Origin: Porphyra umbilicalis
Taxonomy: Eukaryota; Rhodophyta; Bangiophyceae; Bangiales; Bangiaceae
Direction: 5' to 3'
DNA length: 64,000 bases
Assembly (NCBI GenBank): GCA_002049455.2
Contig: KV918763.1
Span: 124,001 to 188,000 of the forward strand
Below are positions 23,007-33,861 of this stretch, in pieces (positions within the stretch are counted from its first letter, which is position 1; each line of letters starts with the position of its first letter). The notes under the pieces are model-generated. The model made no database searches, was not told where the DNA came from, and was given only the letters and a program-made list of their open reading frames with translations. The position numbers were made by a program, and so were the translations under genes.

Positions 23007-23504
23007 TGTAGCGGTTCGAAGCACCACCACGTTGGTTCGTCGTCTTGCCCAAGTGACCTCTTGATCAGTTCGGTCCGTCGAAGGAACTGCCCCGGAAATC
23101 GACCCACAGCCCAGCCTTCCCCCAACGGGAGTAGAGGATCACGGCAAAGCCCATGGGGGAATCGTAGTCCAAAGCACAGTTGGTTGTATCAAACGGCGAC
23201 GGGGACGGCGTCCCCGCTGTCAATAAACCCCTCCCCAACCCGAACGCCGGTGGCCAAAGTAGCCACCCCAAATGCGTCAAACAGATAAATCCCTCCAAAG
23301 CGAAAAGTTCAAACAAGTAGTAGGGGGGTTGGGAAAACCACTGGGGAAAAGCCCCGCCCCCTACCGAATCCGATCTCCCCAAGATCTGGACAGATCACTC
23401 CCTTGATGGCCCGGATCGGAGTATTTTGGGACGGCCCCCAGGGGTGTGCTGTCTACAGCTGAGGGGCCACGCCCCTTCCAACTGTAAGACCCCCGACCGC
23501 CACA
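23007..23504 (-). repeat. 3' LTR of the chromovirus
   Basis: 498 bp, TG...CA ends (plus-strand TGTAGCGG to CGCCACA). It is in direct orientation with the copy at 30471-30967, with about 28 differences by eye, several clustered near the outer end. Confidence 0.9.
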
Positions 23505-24116
23505 CAGCCCCCTCGTCGCGTGACGTGGCGTCCCTGCCCGTCCCGCGACGACCCCTAAGGAAGGGGTTCCGGCCCGGCCCCCCGGCCGGGTGCCGGCCAC
23601 AACCGCCACCCCCCCCCCCCCCCCCGATCCTCGCCCCAGAGGGGTTGTCGAGGTCGGTTCGCGGACTGGATCGGCCCCACGCCACACCGACGAGGCGTGG
23701 CGCACGGCCCGCACCGGTGTCTCGCGGCCCCCACACCCCCCGTGACGCACGTTGGCCCCACCCCTCCCAGTGGGCCCACACGCACACCCCGGTCTCACCC
23801 CCCCACCACGTGCAACTCCGCGGCTCCTCCCCACCACCCCGCGACGTGACCCATCCGCACTGGTTGCGACGCGGTGTTCGCCGACTCGTTCCTCCCTCCA
23901 CCCCACGACGTGCCGTCCACCCCCCCCCGTGGTGCCCGTGGCTTCTTGCTTCTTGCTACTTGCTTCTGTGGGCCCTCGGGGGGCCCCCCCCCCCCCCCCC
24001 CCTCCTCCACCACGCGGTTGCCCCCACCACTCTCGTTGGAGCGAGGATCTGGCGGCCGCCGACCTCAAGGTTTCCGAGTCTGCGTCGTCCTCCGCGATGG
24101 CCGACAAGAAGATGAG
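23505..24116. other. C-rich spacer inside the chromovirus
   Basis: Between the 3' LTR and the opposite-strand frame. It has strong C-runs (about 23610-23626 and 23987-24002) and repeated CCACC motifs. Frames on both strands are low complexity. The few bases next to the LTR are purine-rich on the minus strand (GAGGGGGC), a weak polypurine-tract candidate. Confidence 0.5.
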
Positions 24117-24890
24117 ATGACATCCTCCACCGCCGTGGGCCCCCTACCCGTGTTGTTCGACCCGTCGACGTGGGCGCCGGCGTGGGAGCGCGAGGAGGCC
24201 CGCATGGGCGTAGCGGACACGCTGGCCCACGCGACGTTCCGGGGCATCGACTCGGTGCGGCCCGCCAACCCGTTCGCCAAGAAGATTGCCGCCATGCCGC
24301 ACGCCCTTGTACCGTCCCTCGACGACCTAGCCTCGTCGATCACCGTGTTGCGGCGTAGCTGCGAGGTGGGGTACCGTCGTTCTTACGTCGGCTTCATGGA
24401 CAACGCCCCCGGGGACTCGCCGTTGGTGCCGACCTTCGCCTACATCTTGACGTCTCCCCCGTTCATCGGAGCGTCCGACAAGGAAGACCCCACGACGGTC
24501 CAGTCGACGACCGCCCGCAACCACCACCGGGGCGGGCTCACAGGCCACCTCGTAGCCCGTCATCGAGCGGAGTACCCAAGTTGTGCCACGGCGACCCGCT
24601 CGCGCTTGAACCTGTCGACTCCCGCGTGGTGCTACGGGATGGAGGTCCCATACGGCAGCACGGCGGAACTCTTGTGGGTCCCCGCGAACACGACGGACGA
24701 CCTCCACGCGGGGCGACATACCCCGTCGGTTATTTTCCGTATCGAGTGGGCCCGCCTCGAGGCGCCGCTGAACAAGGGGAGGGTGAAACACGACGGGAGA
24801 GAGGGGACCACCCCATGGGGTTGTAGTAGCTCAGAGTGTAGAAGGTGTCGTTGCGTCGACGGTGCCGGTCGGCACGTCAGCGACCAGTAA
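24117..24890 (+). CDS. Opposite-strand frame inside the chromovirus, unknown
   Basis: 257 codons from ATG 24117, antisense to the element and located between the end of pol and the 3' LTR. The frame is open further upstream (23874) through low-complexity sequence. The translation (starting MTSSTAVGPLPVLFDPSTW, with later AWEREEARMGVADTL and GTAELLWVPANTT-like segments) has balanced composition with Trp, Phe and Tyr, unlike the surrounding GC-driven shadows. I recognise no domain. Antisense frames between pol and the 3' LTR are known from some plant Ty3/gypsy (Tat) lineages; whether this one is comparable is unknown. It could still be a chance open frame. Confidence 0.45.
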   Translation: MTSSTAVGPLPVLFDPSTWAPAWEREEARMGVADTLAHATFRGIDSVRPANPFAKKIAAMPHALVPSLDDLASSITVLRRSCEVGYRRSYVGFMDNAPGDSPLVPTFAYILTSPPFIGASDKEDPTTVQSTTARNHHRGGLTGHLVARHRAEYPSCATATRSRLNLSTPAWCYGMEVPYGSTAELLWVPANTTDDLHAGRHTPSVIFRIEWARLEAPLNKGRVKHDGREGTTPWGCSSSECRRCRCVDGAGRHVSDQ

Positions 24891-25102
24891 ACCCCGCGTA
24901 GGTCATTTGCATACCCCTCACGAGAGCGCCCCTTGTACCCCGAACCGAGTCCCGATCCCACCTTGCGATCCGCCTCCTGAGAGATCCGCACGGGCCAGCC
25001 GGCCCGATCCGCCCCGTCAGGACACGTCCACGATGCCCAATTAATTTGGCCCGACGGCACGGCCACGGGGAGGGCCACGATCCCGCCGCGCGACAGTGGT
25101 GG

Positions 25103-28100
25103 TCACCACCACGGCCACGTGGCTCCGACCGGGACACGTGTGGTGAACGAAAATCGGCCACGATTCGGAACTTGAAAACCCACGTGTCCCACATGGAAAT
25201 CGACTGAGGCGAGGAAGTCGACGACCGACCCGGCTTCTTCGACTCGTAGGCCCACGCGCCGCATGTACTGGTGCACCTTACGTAGGTCGAACCGACTGGC
25301 CAACTCGAGGGTGTCCTCCTCGGGGTGGTAGCCCCACCAGCGGGTCCACAGGCGTAGCGTACCATCATCAGCGACTTCGTGGCCCACGAAGGCCTCCCAG
25401 ACGAACTCCTTGCCCGTGGGTTGATGCCCCTCGGGGACCAACATGTCATGGGGTACCCCGAGGTTCTGCAGGAGCGTCTGCGGATCCCCCGGCGGGCCCG
25501 GCGCCGCCGTCACGTGGTCACTGCTCACCGTCTCAGGGTACCCGTCGATGTCCAACGAGAACGTGCCCTCTCCGCGGGACAACATCTTGTACGGCCCGGC
25601 CGCGCGGGTCCCGAGCTTGTACTTGTTTCGCGTGTGCCCATCGACGAACACCCAGTCCCCCGCGTGTACGTCCTTGTTGACCGGTCGTACGCGGGCGTCG
25701 TAGTCCCTCTTGTACCGCCGCTGTGCCAGCGTGAGGGACTTTCGCTCCTTGTGGATGAGGTTCCGCAGCCGCGCTGGGATGCCCTCGCGGACGGCTCGTG
25801 GGCTGCCGTCCGTCTCCTCGGGTGCCGGAGGGCCGACCAGGCGTTTCACGGAGAGACTCCGTACACGATCGGGGGTGACGAACTCGAGGGGCGCCACCCC
25901 GGTGCTCTGCTGCGGTCGACTGTTGAAGGCCAACGTCAGCATCGACAAAAGCTCGTCCCATCGGTCTTGGTGGCCCTCAACGTACTTCCGCAGCTAGCCC
26001 ACGATGGTCCGACTGTAACGTTCCACTTGGCCGTTCGTCTGCGGGTGGTACGTCGTGGAGTACCGGTTGGAGATCCTGAGGAGTGAGCAAACCCCTTGAA
26101 AGAACGTGGAGCGGAACTGGGGGCCATTGTCCGATAGCACCGTCGCCGGGGGTCCGTACGCCGCCACCCAGCTGTCCAAGAAGGCTGCCGCGATGGTCTC
26201 CGCGTCGATCCTTTGGAGGGGGATGGCCCGCGTCATCTTGGAGAAGCGATCCACGATGACTAACAGGTGTTTGTTCCCCGCCGCCGTCCGGGGGAGGGGA
26301 CCGAGCATGTCCATGCCCAGATCCGTCAGCGGTTCTGTCGGGGGGAAGGTCTTGAGGTAGTTTGTCTTGCGTCGATTGCCGACGCGGTTCCTCGCGCACT
26401 GCGTGCAGTTGGCCACGAAGGCGTAGACGTCCACCACCATTGATTCCCAATAAAACCACCGTCGCATCGACGTGTGCATCTTGTTCGCCCCCGGGTGCCC
26501 GGCTTGCGGAGTGTAGTGCTCCCGCATCATCACCCCGTTGCGCATGTGGGTCGGAGCGTAGACTTTTGCGGCCCCGTCTTACGGCGCCGTGCGCACCAAC
26601 AGGCCATTCGGGTCCTCGTGGAACCGCGACTTGTCGTTGCCGTCCATCGCCGCGCGGACCTCCTTGCACCGTCCGTCCTCCGCCTTCCCCTCGAGGAGCT
26701 CGGCGAGCGTCAGGTGGCCAAGGAGTCCCCCCTTGGTCTCTGGTGGTAGCTGTCACGCGGCCGACGAGTTGCGCAAAGCCAGACAGGGTACCGCGTCGGG
26801 TATCGCCCCCTCGTCTCCCGCGGGTGTTGAGATGCGTGACATCGTATCCGCCGCGTGTTGTGTCGCCCAGGGCCGCGTCTGTACCACGTAGTCGAACTCC
26901 GCCAACCGCAACCGCCACCGCGCCAGCCTCTCGTGGGCCCCGTCCATGTGCAGCATCCACTTGAGCGCCGCGTGGTCCGTGCGTACCGTAAAGCGGGTCC
27001 CTTCGACGTAGGGGCGGAGAAGGAGGGACGCCCACACCACTGCGAGGCACTCCCGCTCCGTCGTGCTGTACTCTCGCTCCGCCGCGCTGAGGGAGCGGCT
27101 CCAATAGCCCACGGGTCGCGTGGATTGGTCGGGTTCTTCTTGTAGAAGGACCGCGCCGACCTGCCCCGCGCTTGCGTCCGTGTCCAAAGTGTAGGTCCCT
27201 TGTCGCCGCGGCAGGGCGAGGATGGGGGCCTCCGTGAGTCGCCTCTTGAGTTCTTCGAATGCCCCCAGGGCCTCGTCGGACAGCGTCCCCCACCGGTCGG
27301 GCCTCTTGGAACTCGTTGTTGCGGCCAACGGCCGCGCCACTTGGGCGTAGTCCTTGACGAACCTCCGATACACGTTACAAATCCCGAGGAAGCTACGTAG
27401 GTCCTTCTTGCACCGCGGGGGGGACGCTTCCTCGAGTCCGCGAATGTTCTTGTCTTGAGTCTTCAGCTCCCCCCGGCTCAGGATATGGCCCAAATACTCC
27501 ACCTCTTCTTGGAACAAGTGGCACTTCTTGGCCTTCAGGGAGACACCCGCGCCGCGCAGCGCCGTGATGATCTCCCGGAGGTGTTCCAAGTATTCCCCCG
27601 CCGACTGCGAAAAGACGATGATGTCGTCGAGGTACACGAGGCAGCTCTTCCACTTGAGTCCTGCGAGGATCATGTCGATGGCCCGTTGGAAGGTCGCCGG
27701 GGCATTGGACAGACCGAAGGGAAGGCGGATGTAGCCATAGGCCCCCTCGTGGCAAACGAAGGTCGTCTTGTCCCGGACCTCGTCCGCCCTGGGGATCTGC
27801 CAATACTCCGAGTTGCAGTCGAGCGTCGAAAACACATTGGCGTACCCGAGAAAGTCAATACAATCGTCCATACGTGGCAACGGGTACACATCCCGCACCG
27901 ATACCTCGTTAAGTCGGCTGTAATCCACGCAGAACCGCATCTTCCCGTCGGGTTTCGGGACCAAAACGACCGGGAAGGCCCACTCGGCACTTGAGGGCTC
28001 GATTACCCCGAGGTCCCGTTGGCGTTGCACCTCCTTGGCGATGATGTCCCTCGAAGGGTGACTCGCCCGATAGGGATGGGCCCGCCGTGGCCGTACCCCA

Positions 28101-28756
28101 GGGGTCACCTCGATCTGGTGCGGGGTGACGTCGACCTTGCCGAGTTGCCCCGCCCATAGCGCCTTGTATTCCTCGAGGAGGTCGTGCACGACACCGCGGA
28201 GCGTACCGGGGACGCCCCCCCAGTGGACCTCCGGCTTCGGAAACGACTTGTCCGGCGGGTGGGGGGGAGGTTGTCCCTCGTCGATCCCCTCTTCGGCTTG
28301 CCGCCCCGTCTTGACCTCCTCGTCGGGCTTGTCACGGGGATCCGCCCCGATCGTTAGAACCGCCCCCGGTTCCGCCTCCTCCTCGACGACGTGTCGCGTT
28401 CCATTGTAGGCCGTCGCGGTTCCGATGACGTACCACTTAGTGAGGTGCACCGGCACGTCCCCAATGTTCTTCAGATACAGGGAGCGCGGGGTGTTGGGGG
28501 AGAACTCGTATCGACCGCGACGGCAGGGGCAGCGGGCCGGGACAGGCCACGTCGTGGTTACCCCCTGGGAGGCAAAAGTGACGCGGCGGGGGGCAACCGG
28601 GGAGTCGGGGCGGACAGGGGGGATGGAGGGAGGTGGCGATGCCACCCCTCCTAGGCGTTTCCCGCCCCGCGGCGCCCCTCGGCCGGGGCTTCCACGGGCG
28701 GGGCGTCCCCCCCTTCCTTCCTCGCTGACTCCGCGCCGCCCAACAGGTCGTCCCAT
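25103..28756 (-). pseudogene. pol region of the chromovirus (fossil)
   Basis: Order on the minus strand: a protease-to-RT linker, reverse transcriptase (motifs PHQIEV..., LNEVSVRDVYPLPRMDD, VYLDD active-site box), RNase H (TYTLDTDAS, then RTDHAALKWML), an integrase zinc-binding region (GHPGANKMH...C..C), an integrase core (LGMDMLGPLPRTA, VLSDNGPQF, NGQVERY), and a C-terminal module with YKLGTRAAGPYKML followed by a chromodomain-like segment (WEAFVGHEVADDG...RWWGYHPEEDTLE). The region carries a small number of breaks and is treated as a fossil. Confidence 0.9.
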
Positions 28757-30438
28757 ACCAGGGCCACGACGGAGGTGCGATCAGCGACGGCGCCCGCCCC
28801 CGCGTTCCTCTGTTGAAGGAAGGTGCTCCGCGCGGCTTTCACGAGGTCCCGCTGTTTGTCCGTCAGAATCTTGCAATCAAAGACCCGGTATCCGCGCGTC
28901 CAACACATATAGCACAGCGGGGGACCCGTCGGGGCCTCCCGCCGAGCGTAGGGCGCTCCTCCGGCCGTGCGGAACCCCGAAGTACCAAACGGAAGCACCG
29001 CGACCGTGTCGTACGTCGCCGTGTCGTCCCCCTCCCACGAGGAGTGGAGCCGGTTGACCGAGAGGCCTCGGGGCCCCGTCGACGTCTGTCCCTTACGCAA
29101 TGATCCCCCGGGTGACCCCAGGCTGGCCAACGCCATGACGTCCTTGGCGGCCCGATACTTCCCCGCCACGTAGGTCGACAACTGCTGGTAGCTTTGTTGC
29201 GCCGAGTTGTAGACGAAGGTATCCGTCCGTAGATACTCAGGTAGGCCTTGGATCAGCTGCTGTTTCATTGTCCTCTCGGAGTGGATGTTGCCGCCAAGCT
29301 CCGCGAGGCTCCGTAGACGTGCCACGAAGGCGTCCACCCCCTCGTTGTCCACGAGCGCCGCCCGGCTAAACTTGTCGTGCGCCAGCCCCAAAGCGTGCAG
29401 CTCCGCGTAGGTCGACAACAGCCAATTGACCGCCGCGGGAAAGGATCCAAGCGAGCCCCGTCCGCCCGCGATATCCGACCCTGGTAGGTTCCGAGTGAAC
29501 AGCGTCTCAGCGTCTCCCGCGAGGAAGTTGGGGATTAGGTAAAAACCCATGCCCTTGGACACGTCGTTGCCATCGCAGGCCTTGACGAACTTCCGCAGCC
29601 ACGAGAAGACCTTGACGGGTTCCTTCCCGTTGAACATCGGGGTACCCCCGAAGGAGAACTTCATGTTCTTGGCCTTCCGTCCCATCTTGCGGGCCTGCAG
29701 CGCCCCGTAGGTCGAGTGACGGTTCCGTAGGCGGTCCGATCGGTAGTCCAGGACGCCCGCGAAGCGATCGTCCGGGCACTCGAGGACCGCCAACTTGCCG
29801 GACTCCACCTTGCGCCCCACGTGGTCGTCGTCGTTGTCGGTTGTCGCCGGCGACGGCGAGGAAGATGAAGACGACGATGAGGACGAGGGACTACGGTGAC
29901 GCCGTGACTTTCCTTTGCCGCGGCTCTTCCGCGTGTCCGCGGGAGAATCTCGGCGGGGGGCATCTTGAGCAGAGCCCGTGGGGCTCGCCGCGATGACCCG
30001 AGAAACGTCGGCCAATAACGATTCGCGGAACGTCGACAGCGCCGTATCCAGATCTGCCATCGCCAGTGGTGTCTCCGGACCACAATCGTGATCCACCAAT
30101 CCCGTCCGTTCACCGTGACGTCGAGGGAGAAAGGCATCGGCCCCCGGCGGGACCCGCCGTACCGTTTCGCCCACGAGGTCCGCCAATGGCCGAGGCGGAG
30201 TGAAGGGAATCCCTGATCCAGCCACGGATCCCCCCGTTGCAGCGACCGCTGGGGTCACCGCAAATTTACCCGCCGGAATATTGCTAGCGATTGCGTCAGA
30301 CTTGGGGATGTCGGGCGGCGACGCCATCGTGGTGGCCGGGCGGAAATCGACGACAGACCGACGCAGAGATCCACGTCGCCTTGAACTCACAAACCAACAG
30401 ACGATCGGGGAACCGGCTACCCGGTACGGGCGTGGCAA
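28651..30438 (-). CDS. gag region of the chromovirus
   Basis: About 595 codons. Features in order: a Ser/Arg-rich segment (KSRGKGKSRRHRSPSSSS), a gag-like helical core (FSWLRKFVKACDG, GDAETLFTRNLPG, MKQQLIQGLPEYLRT) and a Cys-rich C-terminal motif near CYMCWTRGY. This is the order expected of Ty3/gypsy gag: matrix/capsid-like core followed by a nucleic-acid-binding tail. It would package element RNA. It sits just inside the 5' LTR and slightly overlaps the pol region at its far end. Fossil of the element described above. Confidence 0.78.
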   Translation of the reverse strand: MPRPYRVAGSPIVCWFVSSRRRGSLRRSVVDFRPATTMASPPDIPKSDAIASNIPAGKFAVTPAVAATGGSVAGSGIPFTPPRPLADLVGETVRRVPPGADAFLPRRHGERTGLVDHDCGPETPLAMADLDTALSTFRESLLADVSRVIAASPTGSAQDAPRRDSPADTRKSRGKGKSRRHRSPSSSSSSSSSSPSPATTDNDDDHVGRKVESGKLAVLECPDDRFAGVLDYRSDRLRNRHSTYGALQARKMGRKAKNMKFSFGGTPMFNGKEPVKVFSWLRKFVKACDGNDVSKGMGFYLIPNFLAGDAETLFTRNLPGSDIAGGRGSLGSFPAAVNWLLSTYAELHALGLAHDKFSRAALVDNEGVDAFVARLRSLAELGGNIHSERTMKQQLIQGLPEYLRTDTFVYNSAQQSYQQLSTYVAGKYRAAKDVMALASLGSPGGSLRKGQTSTGPRGLSVNRLHSSWEGDDTATYDTVAVLPFGTSGFRTAGGAPYARREAPTGPPLCYMCWTRGYRVFDCKILTDKQRDLVKAARSTFLQQRNAGAGAVADRTSVVALVWDDLLGGAESARKEGGDAPPVEAPAEGRRGAGNA

Positions 30439-30470
30439 CGGCCGGAATCCCCTGCTGCTCCACCAGAAAT

Positions 30471-30967
30471 TGTAGCGGTTCTAAGCACCACCACGTTGGT
30501 TCGTCGTCTTGCCGAAGTGACCTCTTGATCAGCTCGGTCCGTCGAAGGAACTGCCCCGGAAATCGACCCACAGCTTAGCCTTCCTCCAACGGGAGGAGCG
30601 GACCACGACAAAGCCCATGGGGGAATCGTAGTCCAAAGCACAGTTGGTTTTATCAAATGGCGACGGGGACGGCGTCCCCGCTGTCAATAAACCCCTCCCC
30701 AACCCGAACGCCGGTGGCCAAAGTAGCCACCCCAAATGCGCCAAACAGATAAATCCCTCCAAAGCGAAAAGTTCAAACAAGTAGTAGGGGGGTTGGGAGA
30801 ACCACTGGGGAAATGCCCCGCCCCCGACCGAATCCGATCTCCCCGAGATCTGGACAGATCATTCCCTTGCTGGCCCGGATCGGGGTATTTTGGGACGCCC
30901 CAACGAAGGTGCTGTCCACAGCTGAGGGGCTACGCCCCTTCCAACTGTAAGACTCCCGACCGCCACA
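30471..30967 (-). repeat. 5' LTR of the chromovirus
   Basis: 497 bp, TGTAGCGG...CGCCACA on the plus strand. It matches 23007-23504 in direct orientation. On the element strand it starts TGTGGCGG and ends CGCTACA. Confidence 0.9.
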
Positions 30968-31900
30968 GTGTCGCCGGGTAGTCCTGCCGGGGAGTACCCG
31001 CCCCGGAAGGAAACCCCGAAGAGCACACACGCACGGCATCGACCCGGGGGAGACGCCCCGAGCGACAAACACGAATTGTGTGACCGGAACTTTCCTTGCC
31101 CGCGTCGAAGGCCTCGAGGCAACACTCACGCCTCGCCCTGTTATCCCGTCCGTTACCCTCATACCCTCCGAAAACCCCCCTCATATACCCGCCAAGGACC
31201 CTCAGAAAACCCTCCCCTCAGTGCCCATGGGGCCAGTCTCAGCGGAGGACGGACGAAGCTTCGAATACCTCCTTGAGTAGAGGCGGGGAAAGGGTGCTAC
31301 GTGACACCCCGGGGTCAGGGGCGCGGTGTAATGTTGGTGATTAGTCCAAGTCGGGTTCACACAAAATTAGGCCCTTAACTGGGGACCCGCCCGGGGAGTT
31401 ACTAGTCCCAGGGAAGTCTCTAGATCGCTGTTTTGGTTTGTGAGCCACGGGGTGATCACAAGCGGGTCGCCAACGGAAAGAGTTGAAATATATGGCAGTG
31501 GGACACATTTCTCGGGGATCTGGTTCCCCAAATGGGGGGGTCATGTGCCCGCCGTCACACTTGCGGCCACTCGCGTTCCGCGGCAGGCGGCAATGAAGAA
31601 CCGCGCGGCCGTGGCAGTGGTCTCGCCGATGCTTGTTGTAGAACGAGGCCCATTAGCCGGCCGGCGGCCGACGCGGCGGTCGTGCTCTTCGTCTTCGTAG
31701 GATGGCGGCGTCTTAGAGCGGGTACTCTGTCGCAGAAGCGGCCGGCAAGCGGCCGCAAGAACTTGGGGCGACGATGTTGACGGAGCGCGAATGGGCTTGC
31801 AGGAGACGGTCTTGTCCTTGGCCGCGGCCGTCGTTTCGGGAACTGCCGCGCGCCCCTTCCGTGCTACGGCCGCGTCGTGGGCATCTTGCGAGGTACAGGT
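30968..31900. other. Spacer right of the chromovirus
   Basis: No gene recognised. Composition changes near 31,320-31,550, where short purine and AT stretches appear (GAAATATATGGCAG), perhaps another worn element. Open frames at 31,530-31,780 lack domains. Confidence 0.4.
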
Positions 31901-33044
31901 CTACTCCTTCTCGTTCTCTGCGGCCGCCACGTGCAAAGCCTTGCGTGTGGTGTCCAACGCGTCCTCAACAGCCTTATTCTCGCTTCTGTGCACTTGCTCG
32001 TCCCCGATCGTGTTGTCCTCGTCCTCGTGGGACCAAGCGCCCCCGGTCCTTGAGACGGCCGAGCCGCTCCGTTGGCGCAGCACACTGGTATGTCTGCGTT
32101 CGGCGGCAATCGCGGCCTCCCGAAAGTCAGCGGCATATGGAGACTGGGAGGCCCCTGCGTACGTACAACACAGGATTCTGCTCCGTTTTTGTGCCGACGC
32201 AGCAAGTACCTGACGTGCGGTCATGTTGGTGGCCGACTCCAGCTGCAACGCCATCAGCTCTCTGTGCTGCTGCATCTTCGCTCTACAAGCCGCCTCGGCC
32301 GCCTTACTCCCTGTGGAACGCTCCTGCAGGCGGCCGCTGTTGTGGGCCCTGCTCTCTGTCTGGGTGCTAGATCGTGGTTTGCGTACGTCTGCATCCGCCG
32401 TCGTCATGCCTTGCAAGTCCAGTCGGCCGTGGTGCTGCCACAGTCGGAGGGGCTGCCATCATGCCCGCAGCAGTTCTGAACTTTTACAGGTCTCGTAGCA
32501 CTTGGACGCTGTCCATGTTCTTGTACTTGAGCGGCGACATCGCCCTTGGCCGTGTCGCCGCCGCATGCAGGTCTCCTCTCCGATGGCCGTTGAAGTAGGC
32601 AGTAACTGCATTCTCCATTTGCTCCTCCGTCAAGATTCCCGTCATCTCGCGCCGTGTGACGGCCAGGTAGCTGTCCTTGATGTTTAGGACAGCGGAGAAG
32701 ACTTTGTAGCGCAACACCCGCATTATGCCATTGGTCGACCGCTGCTTTCGTGTGTCGATGTTACGGAGGCACAATTTGTCCAGCAGGTCAAGAAACGTGT
32801 CGGCCACGGCGGCCTTGTACTGCGGCGCGCACTGGTCCGTGCCCTCGACGGAGACGAGCGTCACACCGCGGTACGCCTTGGAAAGGTGTACAAACTCAAG
32901 CGGTAACCTCTCTAGATCGCGGCCCTTGCGTCCCTGCCTGGCGTCCGTGTTCATTTCTTGGTCGACGGTCTCCTCTTCCGCTGCGTCCGCGTCCGCCCCA
33001 CCAAACTCCTCCTCGTCCTGTGTAACGCGTTGCCAGTGGCCCAA
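31901..33044 (-). pseudogene. Broken Myb/SANT-like gene (Harbinger ORF1 relative)
   Basis: From ATG 33044 the frame reads through an acidic segment (ADADAAEEETVDQE) into a Myb/SANT-like block: LEFVHLSKAYRGVTL...GTDQCAPQYKAAVADTF, then IKDSYLAVTRREMTGILTEE and PLKYKNMDSVQVLRDL. These blocks align one for one with the Harbinger ORF1 protein at 57953-59695 (VALCRAYLTTSQDPVKGADQ, HYLAVQRMELTGNPSEE, CPWFPCWRVLRHVDKF). A TAA stop at 32484-32486 cuts the frame just before the conserved Lys-Phe, and coding-looking sequence (a Gln/Ala-rich helical part with MQQHRELMALQLESA) continues in another frame to 31901. No transposase is nearby, so it may be a lone ORF1 relic or a derived host gene. Confidence 0.7.
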
Positions 33045-33201
33045 AGATCTTCCCTTGATGTCTTCCTCGCACTTCGGCCATCCTGCGGGCGCGGCCGCTG
33101 CCGCACGTCCTCCACGATCTTGCGCTTGGGAACAGTCACGGGGCTTAGGTCGTTGTCAGACATGATAGCGTGGACGACGTCCTTGGCCCGACCATACGGC
33201 C

Positions 33202-33861
33202 TTATCGGAGAAAGTGCCGAGCATATGACGGCGCCCAACGGGAAAGCGTTGTGCTGCTGCTGTACGACCACCACCAGTGCGGCCTCGGCGGCGTGCTGTT
33301 CTCGTCCACAGACAACGTCTCGCAGAGACCTTTTGCGTCGGGCGGCTGCCCCTTGGCGACCGAATTCGGGGGCTTGTTGCGGCGTTCCGCGGCCCGGTGA
33401 GCATTGTGGTCGTACCAAGTCTCCGTGAAGGTGGTGCCCCAGAACAAGTTTCTGGTCAGAGGCTCTTCGGCCGCCCACGGGTACGCGCACCACGATGGGC
33501 AGTCGACAGGCCGGACTATCAAGAGCCCCTTGACTAGCCGGCAGATGGGACAGATTCGTCGCTCGTAGCGCTGCTGCCTCGTCTTGCTCCAGTAGTGCAC
33601 CTCAAAGTTGAAGCGCCAAGCAAAACCACGCCCGAGACCTGGCCGCGTGGCCCAAGGGCACAACCAGGAAAATGGACAGATACAGTAGAACGGGGACACG
33701 CCTTGAGCCCGGTGGCAGTACTCGCAGCACGGTTTCCACTCCCGGTTGTACTCCTCCTCACTGAAAAAGCGTGCTGGTGGGCCAAAATCCGGCCGACTAA
33801 ACCGTGGGTGCTGCCGGTCAGCATGTGCGGGGCGCGACGAGGGCCCGGGGCCGTCCGTCAT
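33202..33861 (-). CDS. Cys-rich protein of unknown function
   Basis: About 219 residues from ATG 33861; the frame is open upstream to 34296. Clustered cysteines (CCEYC, CIC, then C..WATR; CPIC; CPSWC) suggest metal binding. Many Trp and aromatic residues (FFSEEEYNREW, FNFEVHYWSK, NLFWGTTFTETWYDH) argue for a real protein. It lies directly upstream of the broken Myb/SANT-like gene on the same strand, with coding-like sequence bridging the gap in a third frame (AALVVVVQQQHNAFPLGAV...KRKIVEDV), so both may be parts of one decayed gene. The family is not recognised. Alternatives: a transposon accessory protein or a host gene. Confidence 0.5.
   Translation of the reverse strand: MTDGPGPSSRPAHADRQHPRFSRPDFGPPARFFSEEEYNREWKPCCEYCHRAQGVSPFYCICPFSWLCPWATRPGLGRGFAWRFNFEVHYWSKTRQQRYERRICPICRLVKGLLIVRPVDCPSWCAYPWAAEEPLTRNLFWGTTFTETWYDHNAHRAAERRNKPPNSVAKGQPPDAKGLCETLSVDENSTPPRPHWWWSYSSSTTLSRWAPSYARHFLR

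Larger units (their letters stand above)
23007..30967 (-). mobile_element. Ty3/gypsy chromovirus-like LTR retrotransposon (fossil)
   Basis: A 7.96-kb element on the minus strand: 5' LTR at 30471-30967, gag region, pol region (reverse transcriptase, RNase H, integrase, chromodomain-like tail), a ~1.6-kb segment with an opposite-strand frame, and 3' LTR at 23007-23504. The gene order RT-RNase H-integrase and the C-terminal chromodomain-like module place it with Ty3/gypsy chromoviruses. It looks broken, with roughly two or three breaks in pol. LTRs differ at about 5-6% of positions by eye, so insertion was not very recent. Outer flanks (GCATC and GTGTC) do not match as a target duplication. A candidate primer-binding site (TGGTGGAGCAGCAG) lies a few bases inside the 5' LTR. 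Confidence 0.9.
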
